DNA from: Maribacter orientalis
Lineage (GTDB): Bacteria; Bacteroidota; Bacteroidia; Flavobacteriales; Flavobacteriaceae
Length of the DNA stretch: 64,000 nt
Assembly (NCBI RefSeq): GCF_900109345.1
Contig: NZ_FNZN01000003.1
Span: forward strand, 124,001 to 188,000
Direction of reading: 5' to 3'
Part shown: positions 51,201-62,436 of the stretch, in pieces
How the letters are laid out: each line of letters opens with the position of its first letter
Position numbering within the stretch: the first letter of the stretch is position 1
Translations under genes and position numbers: made by a program
Notes under the pieces: generated by a model
Told to the model about the DNA's origin: nothing
Database searches by the model: none
Seen by the model: only the letters and a program-made list of their open reading frames with translations

Positions 51201-53018
51201 ATGAGCCGTATTTTATTGCTATTGTTGTTCGCTCTAATTTTCAATTCTTGTAAAGAAACTGAGAAGAAAGACTTGACCGAAGAACCGAGACCTATCGCCG
51301 AGGTGTTTGGTGAATTTTATGAGTTTAAAAAGAATATTAATCCAATAGAAGCGACCAAAGCAGGTTATTCACAATACAATGATACGATAGCCAATTATAT
51401 TTCAGATAATTATATATTTCATTTAAAAGACCGCTATACCTACTTTTTAGAAGAATTGGATAAGTACGATTCTACAAAGGTGAGTACGGCCGATTGGATG
51501 AGTTTACGCGTAATGAAGTGGGATTGTTCTGTGAAGTTACAGGGGGTAATGAACCCCATTGTTACTGTGGCGTCCCCAATTTATGATCTTCCTAGTTTTG
51601 AGTTAATGCCTCTTTTTCAGATACAATCGTTGCATTTGTATGTTGCTCAATTAGCTGGTGGTACTAGTGTACAGCCTTTTAAAACTATAGAAGACTATAA
51701 CAATTGGCTAAGTAGATTAGATGATTACCTGTTTTTTTTAGATACCTCAATTGATAAAATGAAATTGGGTATGGGTAAAGGCGTTGTTTTGCCAAGGGTA
51801 TTGACTCTTAAAATGTTACCTCAGGTACGTGCTTTTATTGATGTTCCACTTAAAGAGAATCTTTTCTATCAACCCATATTGAATTTTCCTGATGGAATTT
51901 CTGATGTTGATAAGGATATATTAGAAAGTAATTATGCTGCTTTTATTAAGGATAAACTGACTCCTAAATATGTGGAGTTACATCAATTCTTGACAGAAGA
52001 ATATTTGCCGAAATGTAGAGAAACAAGCGGACTTTTAGATTTGCCTAATGGAAAAGAAACATATCAGTATTTAATAAAACTCCATACTACCACGAACATG
52101 AATGCTGATGAAATTCATGAATTAGGCCTGTCAGAGGTGGTGCGCATTTCAGGTGAAATGGAAATTGTTAAAAATCAAATCGGGTTTAAAGGTAATTTGA
52201 AATCTTTTTTCAATTCACTTAGGACTAAAAAGGAGTTAATGCCTTTCAATAATCCAGAGGAGGTTATTGCTAATTTTAATTCCATCAATGACCGCATTGG
52301 TTTAAAAATTGATTCTTTATTCGCATTAACACCGAAAGCGGGATTTAATGTTCGTAGAACAGAAGCTTTTAGAGAAGCATCGGCAAGTGCAGAATATACA
52401 CCGGGTTCGAAAGATGGATCAAGGGCGGGTATTTTTTATGTCCCGATTCCAGATGTAAAAACATATAATACTGTTCATGACGAAGCTCTGTTTTTGCATG
52501 AAGCAATACCTGGTCATCATTTTCAATTATCCTTGCAGCAAGAAAACAAGAACCTGCCTGAATTCCTGCATCCAGAAAGTATGGGTGTTTTTGTGGAAGG
52601 TTGGGCACTTTATGCAGAATCTCTAGGTAAAGAATTAGGGGTCTATACAGACCCTTATCAATATTTTGGAATGTTGAGTATGGAGATGCACAGAGCTATA
52701 CGTTTAGTAGTAGATACTGGTTTGCATGCAAAAGGATGGTCGAGAGAAAAGGCGATACAATATTCTTTAGATAATGAAGCTGAGTCAGAAGAAAGTATAA
52801 TTGCAGAGGTAGAGCGTTATATGGCTACACCCGGTCAGGCACTTTCGTATAAACTAGGTCAACTAAAAATCAGAGAATTGCGTACAAAAGCAGAGAAAAC
52901 CCTTGGCGCTAATTTTAATATTCGGGAGTTTCATAGTCAAATTTTGAATTCAGGTAGTTTGCCACTGGTTCTGTTAGAAGAGAAATTAAATGGCTGGATA
53001 GTGAGTCAAAGTAAATAA
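51201..53018 (+). CDS. DUF885-family lipoprotein (predicted metallopeptidase)
   Basis: A 605-residue exported protein. The lipobox (LIFNSC) places a lipid anchor near residue 15. The long helical domain is DUF885, a family related to carboxypeptidase-like zinc peptidases. A metal motif HEAIPGHH at 433-440 (HExxxGH) is present, followed by GWALYAESLGKELG and the helical region ending YMATPGQALSYKLGQLKI. Peptidase activity at the cell envelope is expected. It stands alone with a 182-base downstream gap before a small gene. Confidence 0.85.
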   Translation: MSRILLLLLFALIFNSCKETEKKDLTEEPRPIAEVFGEFYEFKKNINPIEATKAGYSQYNDTIANYISDNYIFHLKDRYTYFLEELDKYDSTKVSTADWMSLRVMKWDCSVKLQGVMNPIVTVASPIYDLPSFELMPLFQIQSLHLYVAQLAGGTSVQPFKTIEDYNNWLSRLDDYLFFLDTSIDKMKLGMGKGVVLPRVLTLKMLPQVRAFIDVPLKENLFYQPILNFPDGISDVDKDILESNYAAFIKDKLTPKYVELHQFLTEEYLPKCRETSGLLDLPNGKETYQYLIKLHTTTNMNADEIHELGLSEVVRISGEMEIVKNQIGFKGNLKSFFNSLRTKKELMPFNNPEEVIANFNSINDRIGLKIDSLFALTPKAGFNVRRTEAFREASASAEYTPGSKDGSRAGIFYVPIPDVKTYNTVHDEALFLHEAIPGHHFQLSLQQENKNLPEFLHPESMGVFVEGWALYAESLGKELGVYTDPYQYFGMLSMEMHRAIRLVVDTGLHAKGWSREKAIQYSLDNEAESEESIIAEVERYMATPGQALSYKLGQLKIRELRTKAEKTLGANFNIREFHSQILNSGSLPLVLLEEKLNGWIVSQSK

Positions 53019-53102
53019 TGTAGTAAAATGCTGATAAATCAATAAAATATTAAAAGAATATGCACGTTTGAGACTCATAGTTTAACGCTAGCTTGAATAA
53101 AC

Positions 53103-53525
53103 ATGACCCAGATTATAGTTAAAAGTTTTTTTTTGATTCAAATATTATATGCCTACTCAGCAATAAATGTGCTGAATTTTGAAAGTTCAAATGATGCATT
53201 TCGGGAGAGGAAGACCTCTGAAGAAGCTGTACTGGGTGTTTGGAATTATGCCATGTCTGATGTAGATTTTCTTTATGAGAAAGGTATATTGTTCATTTCT
53301 AAAAAAGAAAATATTTACGATGTAGCCATTAAATATCCAGAAGGTATATATACCTGTCAAGATGTTATTATAGAAAATGATCGCATTAATTTTAATGTGA
53401 ATATCGCTGGTTTAGAACGTGTTTCTTTTGTATTGATGGTAGAAGGAGACCGAATCATTGGGGAGAGCTATTCCAATGCTGGTTCTAGCCAAATAATAGG
53501 CGCACGTCAACTTCCTGTGCGTTAA
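53103..53525 (+). CDS. Small protein of unknown function, probably exported
   Basis: A 140-residue protein with a hydrophobic N-terminus (IVKSFFLIQILYAYSAINV) that may be a signal peptide. The rest is beta-rich with a VLGVWNYAMSDVDFLYEKG opening, like a small lipocalin or DUF-type barrel that begins with a conserved Gly-x-Trp. I do not recognise it. Its neighbours are the DUF885 gene upstream and an amidohydrolase downstream, with gaps of 84 and 100 bases. Confidence 0.55.
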   Translation: MTQIIVKSFFLIQILYAYSAINVLNFESSNDAFRERKTSEEAVLGVWNYAMSDVDFLYEKGILFISKKENIYDVAIKYPEGIYTCQDVIIENDRINFNVNIAGLERVSFVLMVEGDRIIGESYSNAGSSQIIGARQLPVR

Positions 53526-53625
53526 AGATTTAGATTTTACCAAAAAAATACTTAGTTTTCAATATTATTTGAAGTCGGCCTAGTTGGTTTGCTTTGGTAA
53601 TTATTGGTGAACTAATTTTTGTGTT

Positions 53626-55251
53626 TTGAAAAAACTACTACCTATTCTACTCGTTTTATTATCTGGTTGCGAACTCATGAAAGAGAAAGTTGACCTAATT
53701 ATTGTAAACGCCACTGTATATACTGTAAATGATGAGTTTTCAAAAGCTCAAGCTTTTGCGGTACAGGACGGTAAATTTATAGCGGTTGGTACAACCGATG
53801 AAATTCGTGATAAGTATACCTCTGATCAACTTATTGACGCTGACGGTAGAGCTATTACGCCAGGTTTAATTGATGCTCATTGTCATTTTTATGGCTTGGG
53901 ATTAAACCAGCAATTAGTAAATCTTGTTGGCACCACTAGTTTTGAAGAAGTACTAGAGCGGGTTAATGAGTTTCATGCTACGAATCCGAAAACATTTTTA
54001 AGAGGTAGAGGTTGGGACCAAAATGACTGGGAGGTCAAAGAATTTCCAACGAAAACAGAATTAGATACTCTTTTTCCAGATATTCCTGTTGCTTTAGAGC
54101 GAGTTGATGGTCATGCCTATTTGGTTAACCAGAAAGCCTTAGATATGGCAGGTATAGATTGGAGTACCAAAGTTGAAGGCGGCGAAATTGAAAAAAAATG
54201 GAAAGACGGATTTTCTGGAATTACAGGCATACTTATCGATAATCCTATGGCGTTGATAGATAGTATTATGCCATCCCCAACTTTAGGAGATAAAATTAAG
54301 GCCTTAAAAGATGCTGAACGTATTTGTTTAAATCACGGACTTACCACTGTAAATGATGCTGGTATCGATAGGAATACTATTGAACTCATCGATAGTTTAC
54401 AACAAGTCGATGAGTTATCAATAAGAGTTTACGCAATGGTTAGTAATACTAAAGAAGATGTAGATTACTTTATTAATAAAGGGCCTATTAAAACAGACCG
54501 ACTTAATGTTAGGTCTATAAAGGTATATGGTGATGGTGCTTTAGGGTCTAGAGGAGCAGCATTAAAAGAACCATATAGCGATTTGCCCGGTCATTTTGGG
54601 GCCATGGTAACTCCTGTTGAAGAAATAGAAAGTCTTGCTAATCGCTTAGCGCTTTCAGAATATCAAATGAATACACATGCCATTGGCGATTCTGCCAATA
54701 TTGCTGTTTTAAGGGCTTATAAAAAGGTTTTAGATGGAAAAGAAGATAGACGCTGGAAAATTGAACACGCCCAAATATTAACAGAGGGTGACTTCGATTA
54801 TTTTGAAGATGGAATAATACCTTCGGTACAGCCAACGCATGCGACCAGTGATATGTATTGGGCCGAGGATCGTTTGGGTGAAAGAATTAATGGCGCATAT
54901 GCGTATAAGACTTTATTGAATAAAGCAGGCATGGTAGCTTTGGGCACCGATTTTCCGGTAGAAGATGTCAGCCCATTTTTAACTTTTTATGCTGCAGTGT
55001 CACGAAAAGATATTAGCGGTTTTCCTAAAGAAGGGTTTCAAGTGGAGGAGGCTTTGAGTAGAGAAGAAACACTTAAAGGGATGACAATTTGGGCTGCCTA
55101 TTCAAATTTTGAGGAAGATGAAAAAGGAAGTATCGAGCCCGGTAAATTTGCTGATTTTGTTATCTACGATAAAGATATGATGACCGTTCCCTTAGAGGAA
55201 ATACCGACGATACGTGCAGAGCAAACATTTATAAATGGTGTAGTTCGTTAA
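53626..55251 (+). CDS. Amidohydrolase-3 (YtcJ-like) lipoprotein
   Basis: A 541-residue exported enzyme with a TTG start, chosen because it begins MKKLLPILLVLLSGC, a clear lipoprotein signal. The amidohydrolase fold shows DAHCHFYG (Asp83, His85, His87), HAIGD, IEHAQ and GTDFPVED, the metal-site set of the YtcJ-type group. It hydrolyses an amide or imide bond; the substrate is unknown. A strong terminator follows at once. Confidence 0.85.
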   Translation: MKKLLPILLVLLSGCELMKEKVDLIIVNATVYTVNDEFSKAQAFAVQDGKFIAVGTTDEIRDKYTSDQLIDADGRAITPGLIDAHCHFYGLGLNQQLVNLVGTTSFEEVLERVNEFHATNPKTFLRGRGWDQNDWEVKEFPTKTELDTLFPDIPVALERVDGHAYLVNQKALDMAGIDWSTKVEGGEIEKKWKDGFSGITGILIDNPMALIDSIMPSPTLGDKIKALKDAERICLNHGLTTVNDAGIDRNTIELIDSLQQVDELSIRVYAMVSNTKEDVDYFINKGPIKTDRLNVRSIKVYGDGALGSRGAALKEPYSDLPGHFGAMVTPVEEIESLANRLALSEYQMNTHAIGDSANIAVLRAYKKVLDGKEDRRWKIEHAQILTEGDFDYFEDGIIPSVQPTHATSDMYWAEDRLGERINGAYAYKTLLNKAGMVALGTDFPVEDVSPFLTFYAAVSRKDISGFPKEGFQVEEALSREETLKGMTIWAAYSNFEEDEKGSIEPGKFADFVIYDKDMMTVPLEEIPTIRAEQTFINGVVR

Positions 55252-55255
55252 AAAC

Positions 55256-55285
55256 AAAAACCTCGGTATTAGACCGAGGTTTTTA
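55256..55285. terminator. Bidirectional terminator
   Basis: AAAAACCTCGGT and ACCGAGGTTTTT form a perfect hairpin between the convergent amidohydrolase and DUF2911 genes. Confidence 0.88.
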
Positions 55286-55304
55286 ATTAATGTTGTTTTT
55301 AAAC

Positions 55305-55844
55305 TTACATGGTAATTGGTACGGCAACTCTTGTTTTGTCCCAGCCCATTACTAAATGTACTCCACCGTCAACATCTTTGAAAGCAATAGAAAATTCTTC
55401 TAAAGAAGCGGCGTCAGAACCATTAGGCACGGTTACACGAGCAACATCGGAAGCCTCATCATAGAAGTAAGAACCCCATTGATTTAGATTTTTATTTAAA
55501 ATAACAGTCCATTCTGATTCACCAGGTATAGTAAATAGAGAATAGGTACCTGCTTTAATATCTTTTCCTCCGAATTTTACACCTTTATAAAATGTAATTT
55601 CAGGAGCCTCATTTGCTCCAGTTCTCCATACTTTACCAGTAGGAGCCAGCTCTTCCATAGAGCGTCCTTTCAATTGAGGTCTACCATAGATAATACGAAC
55701 CGTTTTTTCAGAAACTTTGTAATCTGTTGGGTAAGCAGCCATATCCATAGGGCTTTTATCGATACCCGAAAATTCTTGAGCTGATACAGAAGTCGTTAAA
55801 ACTAAAGCTAACATTAAAGTAGCAAGTGTAAATGTTTTTTTCAT
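55305..55844 (-). CDS. DUF2911 exported protein
   Basis: A 179-residue protein with a signal peptide ending near SVSAQ. The DUF2911 domain covers the mature part: VRIIYGRPQLKGRS, APTGKVWRTGANEAPEITF, GTYSLFTIPGESEWTVILNK and QWGSYFYDEASDVARV. The family is common and abundant in Bacteroidota envelopes, but its role is unknown. Single gene, convergent with the amidohydrolase. Confidence 0.85.
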   Translation of the reverse strand: MKKTFTLATLMLALVLTTSVSAQEFSGIDKSPMDMAAYPTDYKVSEKTVRIIYGRPQLKGRSMEELAPTGKVWRTGANEAPEITFYKGVKFGGKDIKAGTYSLFTIPGESEWTVILNKNLNQWGSYFYDEASDVARVTVPNGSDAASLEEFSIAFKDVDGGVHLVMGWDKTRVAVPITM

Positions 55845-56089
55845 AATAATTGTTTTGGTTAACTAGGTCATAAAACTAAACAGTTCCTTACAGTCTTATT
55901 GATAAAAAGAAGTTAAATTTTGATTCATTACATTATTCTAGGTTCTTTGGATAATTATGATTAAAAATATTTTAAATTAAATTAAATAAACGAAATATGG
56001 TTATGATGTGTAATTAAAATTAGCCTAAGTGTTTCTTAATTGAAACTATAAATAGATATTTGTATTCGAAATGATATAATAATTAGATT

Positions 56090-57763
56090 ATGTGTGGAAT
56101 AGTATGTGCATTTGATGTTAAGGAAAGTACTGAGGTACTAAGGCCTCAGCTTCTTGAAATGTCGAAGAAAATAAGACATAGGGGTCCAGATTGGAGTGGC
56201 ATCTATGCAGATGATAAAGCCATCTTGGCGCATGAGCGTTTGGCAATTGTTGATCCAGCTTCTGGTAAACAACCATTACTGAGTCCAAATGGTAAATTGG
56301 TGTTAGCTGCCAATGGTGAAATATATAATCATAGAGAGTTGCGTAAGCAGTTTGAAGGTAAATACGACTTTAAGACAGAGTCTGATTGTGAAGTTATTTT
56401 AGCTTTGTATCAAGAAAAAGGAGTTGACTTTTTAGATGAAATGAACGGTATTTTTGGCTTCACTATTTATGATGCTGAGAAAGATGAGTATTTTGTTGCA
56501 CGTGATCATATGGGAATCATTCCTTTATACATGGGTTGGGACAAGAACGGTACATTTTATGTGGCTTCAGAATTAAAAGCTCTAGAAGGTACGTGCACTA
56601 AAATTGAGCTATTTCCTCCAGGTCATTACTTGCATAGTTCAGATGGGGAGTTGAAAAGATGGTATTCTAGAGATTGGATGGAGTATGATGCCGTAAAAGA
56701 TAATGCTACAAGCATTCAGGAAATTAAAGAAGCATTAGAGGCTGCCGTACACCGGCAATTAATGTCTGATGTGCCTTATGGCGTGTTATTATCAGGAGGT
56801 TTAGATTCTTCCGTAACATCTGCAATCGCTAAAAAATATGCCCAGAAACGTGTTGAAAGTGGAGATACCACTGATGCGTGGTATCCACAATTGCATTCTT
56901 TTTCTGTGGGTCTAGAAGGTTCACCAGATTTAGCTGCAGCTCAAAAAGTTGCTAAGCATATTGGTACGGTTCATCATGAAATCAAGTTCACTATTCAAGA
57001 AGGTTTAGATGCTATTAAAGATGTAGTATACAACTTGGAAACTTACGATATAACTACGATTCGAGCATCTACACCAATGTATTTAATGGCTCGTGTTATT
57101 AAGTCAATGGGAATAAAGATGGTATTGTCTGGTGAAGGTGCAGATGAATTGTTCGGTGGGTATTTATATTTTCATAAAGCACCTAATGCTAAAGAATTTC
57201 ACGAAGAGACCGTTCGTAAATTGAGCAAACTACATATGTATGATTGTTTAAGAGCTAACAAATCATTGGCATCTTGGGGAATTGAAGGTAGAGTTCCATT
57301 TTTGGATAAAGAATTTATGGATGTCGCTATGCGTATTAACCCACAAGATAAGATGATCAATGGTGAGCGTATGGAGAAATGGGTTGTCCGTAAAGCTTTT
57401 GAAGATATGTTACCAGAAAGTGTAGCATGGAGACAAAAAGAACAATTCTCTGATGGTGTAGGGTATAGCTGGATTGACACCTTGAAAGTGGTTGTGAACG
57501 AAGAAGTAAGTGACGAGCAATTGGCAAATGCCAAATTTAGGTTCCCGCTTCAAACCCCGACTTCAAAAGAAGAATTTTATTATCGTTCTATATTCGAAGA
57601 GCATTTTCCATCAGATGCGGCTGCATTATGTGTGCCACAAGAAGCTTCTGTAGCGTGTAGCACTCAGATAGCTTTAGAATGGGATGAAGCATTTAAAAAT
57701 ATGAACGATCCGTCTGGTAGAGCTGTAGCAAACGTGCACTCCGATGCATATGTAAAGCAATAG
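56090..57763 (+). CDS. asnB: Asparagine synthase (glutamine-hydrolysing)
   Basis: Makes asparagine from aspartate and glutamine with ATP. 557 residues, the usual length of AsnB. The N-terminal class II glutaminase domain has Cys2 as nucleophile after Met removal (MCGIVCAF), with HERLAIVD. The C-terminal synthetase domain has the PP-loop SGGLDSS at 235-241 and LSGEGADELFGGY. Single gene with its own terminator. Confidence 0.95.
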   Translation: MCGIVCAFDVKESTEVLRPQLLEMSKKIRHRGPDWSGIYADDKAILAHERLAIVDPASGKQPLLSPNGKLVLAANGEIYNHRELRKQFEGKYDFKTESDCEVILALYQEKGVDFLDEMNGIFGFTIYDAEKDEYFVARDHMGIIPLYMGWDKNGTFYVASELKALEGTCTKIELFPPGHYLHSSDGELKRWYSRDWMEYDAVKDNATSIQEIKEALEAAVHRQLMSDVPYGVLLSGGLDSSVTSAIAKKYAQKRVESGDTTDAWYPQLHSFSVGLEGSPDLAAAQKVAKHIGTVHHEIKFTIQEGLDAIKDVVYNLETYDITTIRASTPMYLMARVIKSMGIKMVLSGEGADELFGGYLYFHKAPNAKEFHEETVRKLSKLHMYDCLRANKSLASWGIEGRVPFLDKEFMDVAMRINPQDKMINGERMEKWVVRKAFEDMLPESVAWRQKEQFSDGVGYSWIDTLKVVVNEEVSDEQLANAKFRFPLQTPTSKEEFYYRSIFEEHFPSDAAALCVPQEASVACSTQIALEWDEAFKNMNDPSGRAVANVHSDAYVKQ

Positions 57764-57794
57764 AGTTTGAATTAGTCACAGTATCTATTGTATA

Positions 57795-57830
57795 AAAACC
57801 CGTCTATTTATATAGACGGGTTTGCTTTTT
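57795..57830. terminator. Terminator between asnB and the CsbD gene
   Basis: AAAACCCGTCTAT and ATAGACGGGTTT form a stable hairpin with T residues beyond. It lies between convergent genes and may act in both directions. Confidence 0.8.
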
Positions 57831-57844
57831 AAATTTTAGATAGA

Positions 57845-58030
57845 CTACAAATCGTTTATCATTTTCTTTAATTTTTCTTTAGACTCTCCGGTCTTCTCTT
57901 GTATTCTTCCTAAAAGTTCATCAGATTTACCTTCAGCGTACTTAAGATCATCGTCTGTTAGATCAGCATATTTTTGTTTAAGCTTACCCTTTGCTATGTT
58001 CCATTTTCCTTTAAATTGCTCTTCATTCAT
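57845..58030 (-). CDS. CsbD-family small stress protein
   Basis: A 61-residue soluble helical protein: MNEEQFKGKWNIAKGKLKQKY then DDLKYAEGKSDELLGRIQ and KEKLKKMI. It matches the CsbD-like family of small, charged stress-response proteins. The exact function is unknown. Confidence 0.85.
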   Translation of the reverse strand: MNEEQFKGKWNIAKGKLKQKYADLTDDDLKYAEGKSDELLGRIQEKTGESKEKLKKMINDL

Positions 58031-58330
58031 GATAACTTATTTTAAGATTATATAGCTAAGTTAATATCGATATGTAAAGGAATTCTTAATATTTTCTGAG
58101 TTTAATCGATAGTGCACACATTAGTTTTAATCAGATTAATTTTCGACCAATTTTGTTAATGAAAGATTAAAATATAAGAAGGATTTATTTATAAATATGG
58201 AGTTTTTAATAGCAATTAAGGACTCCTATCTTTTAAGTCAATTAATACTAAGATTTCATTATAATCTATAAAAAGAGAAACGAAGCAGTAATTATGATTC
58301 CTTTTATATGATTTGTCTTTTAATCGTTAA

Positions 58331-58353
58331 TTTTCCACAATAATTGTTGATAA
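58331..58353. promoter_or_regulatory. Pair of DnaA-box-like nonamers
   Basis: TTTTCCACA (58331-58339) on the plus strand and TTATCAACA on the minus strand (plus TGTTGATAA, 58345-58353) each differ by one base from TTATCCACA. They point toward each other across five bases. Chance occurrence in AT-rich DNA cannot be excluded. Confidence 0.3.
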
Positions 58354-58402
58354 CTTGCTATAGCCTAATCGCTAGAAATATCATATTTCATGGGGTATTG
58401 CG

Positions 58403-58410
58403 TATATTTG
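58403..58410 (+). promoter_or_regulatory. Putative -7 box for gyrB
   Basis: TATATTTG matches TAnnTTTG and lies 38 bases before the gyrB ATG. No clear -33 TTG is found at the usual distance. Confidence 0.45.
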
Positions 58411-58433
58411 TAAGATTGCAAAATTTGAAGTAA

Positions 58434-60389
<1,956 letters not shown>

Positions 60390-60407
60390 AAAGTACTACT
60401 TACACAA

Positions 60408-60438
60408 CAAAAACCTGCGCCTACAGCGCAGGTTTTTT
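60408..60438 (+). terminator. gyrB terminator
   Basis: AAAACCTGCGC and GCGCAGGTTTT pair around CTACA and run into T residues. Confidence 0.85.
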
Positions 60439-60461
60439 ATTTTTAGGTAAAATTTTAAAAA

Positions 60462-61478
60462 ATGAGGAAATTACTTACATTAATTTTTCTAGGTTGTAGT
60501 ATGATCACTACCTCGCAAGTTGATTTTAACAATGTACTGGCCGCCGGTCTAGAAGATGCCGAAAAGTTTACAACGGATTACTTAAGTCCGCTATCGGAAT
60601 CTGTGGTATACAATATGGGCACAGGTTGGTACAATACGGCAGATGCCAAGCCATTGGGAGGTTTTGAAATTTCCATAGTTGGGAATATCAGTGGATTTAA
60701 AAATAAGCAGGATAAAAAAGTTTTTATTCTTGACCCCAATGATTATCAAAATATCGATTTTGTTGAAAACCCTGGTGTAGCTAGAGAGGTATCTACCGCT
60801 TTGGGTGATATCAAGGGTGTTGAAGTATTTGTAGAAAGTCAGGTAGCAGGAGTCACGTTACGGGAAACATTTGAATTGCCATCGGGACTATCTGGTGAAG
60901 GGGTCGATTTTGTTCCTTCTGGCTATGTTCAAGCTAGTGTTGGCCTTATCAAGGGAACGGAAATTAAAGCCCGTTTTCTTCCAAAAATGAATTTTAAGGA
61001 TGCTTCTGTAGGATTAATCGGATTTGGTATTCAGCATGATTTCACTAAATTATTACCGGCCGATAAAGTGTTGCCAGTAGCTATTTCGGCCGTAATAGGC
61101 TATACCAATATCTCTGGGGATTATGACCTGACCAATGCAAAGTTAATAGAAGGTGAAAATCAACGAATAGATGCTAGTATAAACACATGGGTGTTCAGTG
61201 GCGTGGTCTCTACGAAATTACCTATTATTAATTTTTATGGAGGTTTGGGTTATGTAACTGGAAAATCTGTAACAGATATTTTAGGGACATATAGAGTAAC
61301 TAGGGGTCCTTTTGCTTCTGAAACCTATGAGGATCCATTTTCAATCACTAAAAAGGTCAGTGGTGTTACTGGTACTATTGGTACTAAACTTAAGCTTGGT
61401 TTCTTTAGATTGAATGCCGAGTATAATTTAGGAGAGTTTAATACTGCTACAGTTGGGGTTAATTTTGGGTTTAGGTAA
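60462..61478 (+). CDS. Exported barrel-like protein (DUF6588-like)
   Basis: A 338-residue protein with a signal peptide ending near TTSQ. The mature N-terminus has NNVLAAGLEDAEKFTTDYLSPL, followed by GTGWYNTADAKPLGGFEISI and many alternating strands ending VGVNFGFR, a barrel-type terminus. I associate this pattern with the DUF6588 family of Bacteroidota outer-membrane proteins. Function unknown. Its own terminator follows. Confidence 0.7.
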   Translation: MRKLLTLIFLGCSMITTSQVDFNNVLAAGLEDAEKFTTDYLSPLSESVVYNMGTGWYNTADAKPLGGFEISIVGNISGFKNKQDKKVFILDPNDYQNIDFVENPGVAREVSTALGDIKGVEVFVESQVAGVTLRETFELPSGLSGEGVDFVPSGYVQASVGLIKGTEIKARFLPKMNFKDASVGLIGFGIQHDFTKLLPADKVLPVAISAVIGYTNISGDYDLTNAKLIEGENQRIDASINTWVFSGVVSTKLPIINFYGGLGYVTGKSVTDILGTYRVTRGPFASETYEDPFSITKKVSGVTGTIGTKLKLGFFRLNAEYNLGEFNTATVGVNFGFR

Positions 61479-61529
61479 TTGAATTTAAATAGTTAATAGA
61501 GTTCTAAGTAATTCAGTTCGCTATCATAT

Positions 61530-61569
61530 AAAAGCCCTATAAGATTGATTGCAATCTTATAGGGCTTTT
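61530..61569 (+). terminator. Terminator after the DUF6588-like gene
   Basis: An 18-base perfect stem, AAAAGCCCTATAAGATTG with its complement, around a four-base loop. Confidence 0.88.
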
Positions 61570-61705
61570 CATTTGCTTAGACATAAAGCTTATTAATGAA
61601 ATCTATAATTGGTTAAATCAAATGAATTATATGAAGAGATGAACTTGGCATTTGTTATTTAGTTTAGATGAGAAGATTTAAATTCCTTAGAAATGGATGT
61701 AAATA

Positions 61706-61742
61706 AAAAAGACTGCCCAGATTGCTCTGGACAGACTTTTTC
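61706..61742 (-). terminator. Terminator of the small lipoprotein gene
   Basis: On the minus strand AGTCTGTCCAGA pairs with TCTGGGCAGTCT, with one mismatch and T residues after. It lies just past the stop at 61764. Confidence 0.7.
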
Positions 61743-61763
61743 CCATGGCCCTGTTAAAATTGT

Positions 61764-62141
61764 TTATTCCCTTATTGCCATAGTGGCACCATCCTTATTT
61801 TTAAGAAAAAAATTGTCCTCTAAGTTCTGAATGGTTATATAATTGTTAGGTTTATCTTCAAGACCTCTATACTCAATAGTATACATGTCACCTTGCTTGG
61901 ACCAGTTGAAATCTGTTTTTAAAACAATGGTAGTACCATTAATTTCATGATACCTTCCTAAATAGACATCATTGAATATCCATTCTTTTCGAACTGTTTG
62001 CTTCGATGAATTTTCTGAAGTAATGATTTTCGATTGTGACCATATCCCAATAATGGGATCATTGTTTTGTTCTATCCTAGAACAATTGGCTAGAAAGACT
62101 ATGGCACAAATGGCCACCAAAGAGAGGAACTTCTTAGTCAT
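61764..62141 (-). CDS. Small lipoprotein, lipocalin-like
   Basis: A 125-residue protein with a lipobox (IVFLANC, Cys near 20). The mature part begins IIGIWSQSKI, the Gly-x-Trp start of lipocalin-like domains, and continues with beta strands (KEWIFNDVYLGRY, TDFNWSKQGDMYTIEY). A lipocalin_4/5-type fold is likely; the ligand is unknown. Single gene. Confidence 0.65.
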   Translation of the reverse strand: MTKKFLSLVAICAIVFLANCSRIEQNNDPIIGIWSQSKIITSENSSKQTVRKEWIFNDVYLGRYHEINGTTIVLKTDFNWSKQGDMYTIEYRGLEDKPNNYITIQNLEDNFFLKNKDGATMAIRE

Positions 62142-62436
62142 AAGTAGGTTAATTTATTTTTTTTTGGATTTGGGATCCACAGTTATTAACGCAATGAATT
62201 TCGCGTTATTATTTAAATTCGATGTATGGTAACTAATTGTCGATATCTTCGTTGAACTGCATTTATTTTTAACACCACGTGCATTTAATCGATGTTTTTA
62301 AGGTGAATAAGTAGTAATTAAATGAGCTTCTCTAGACGATTTTTCGTCAATAAATACCTATTTTTGGATTGGAAATTCAATATAAATAAGGTCGGTGACC
62401 CTATTTTATAAATAATAATTCATAAAATATATATAC

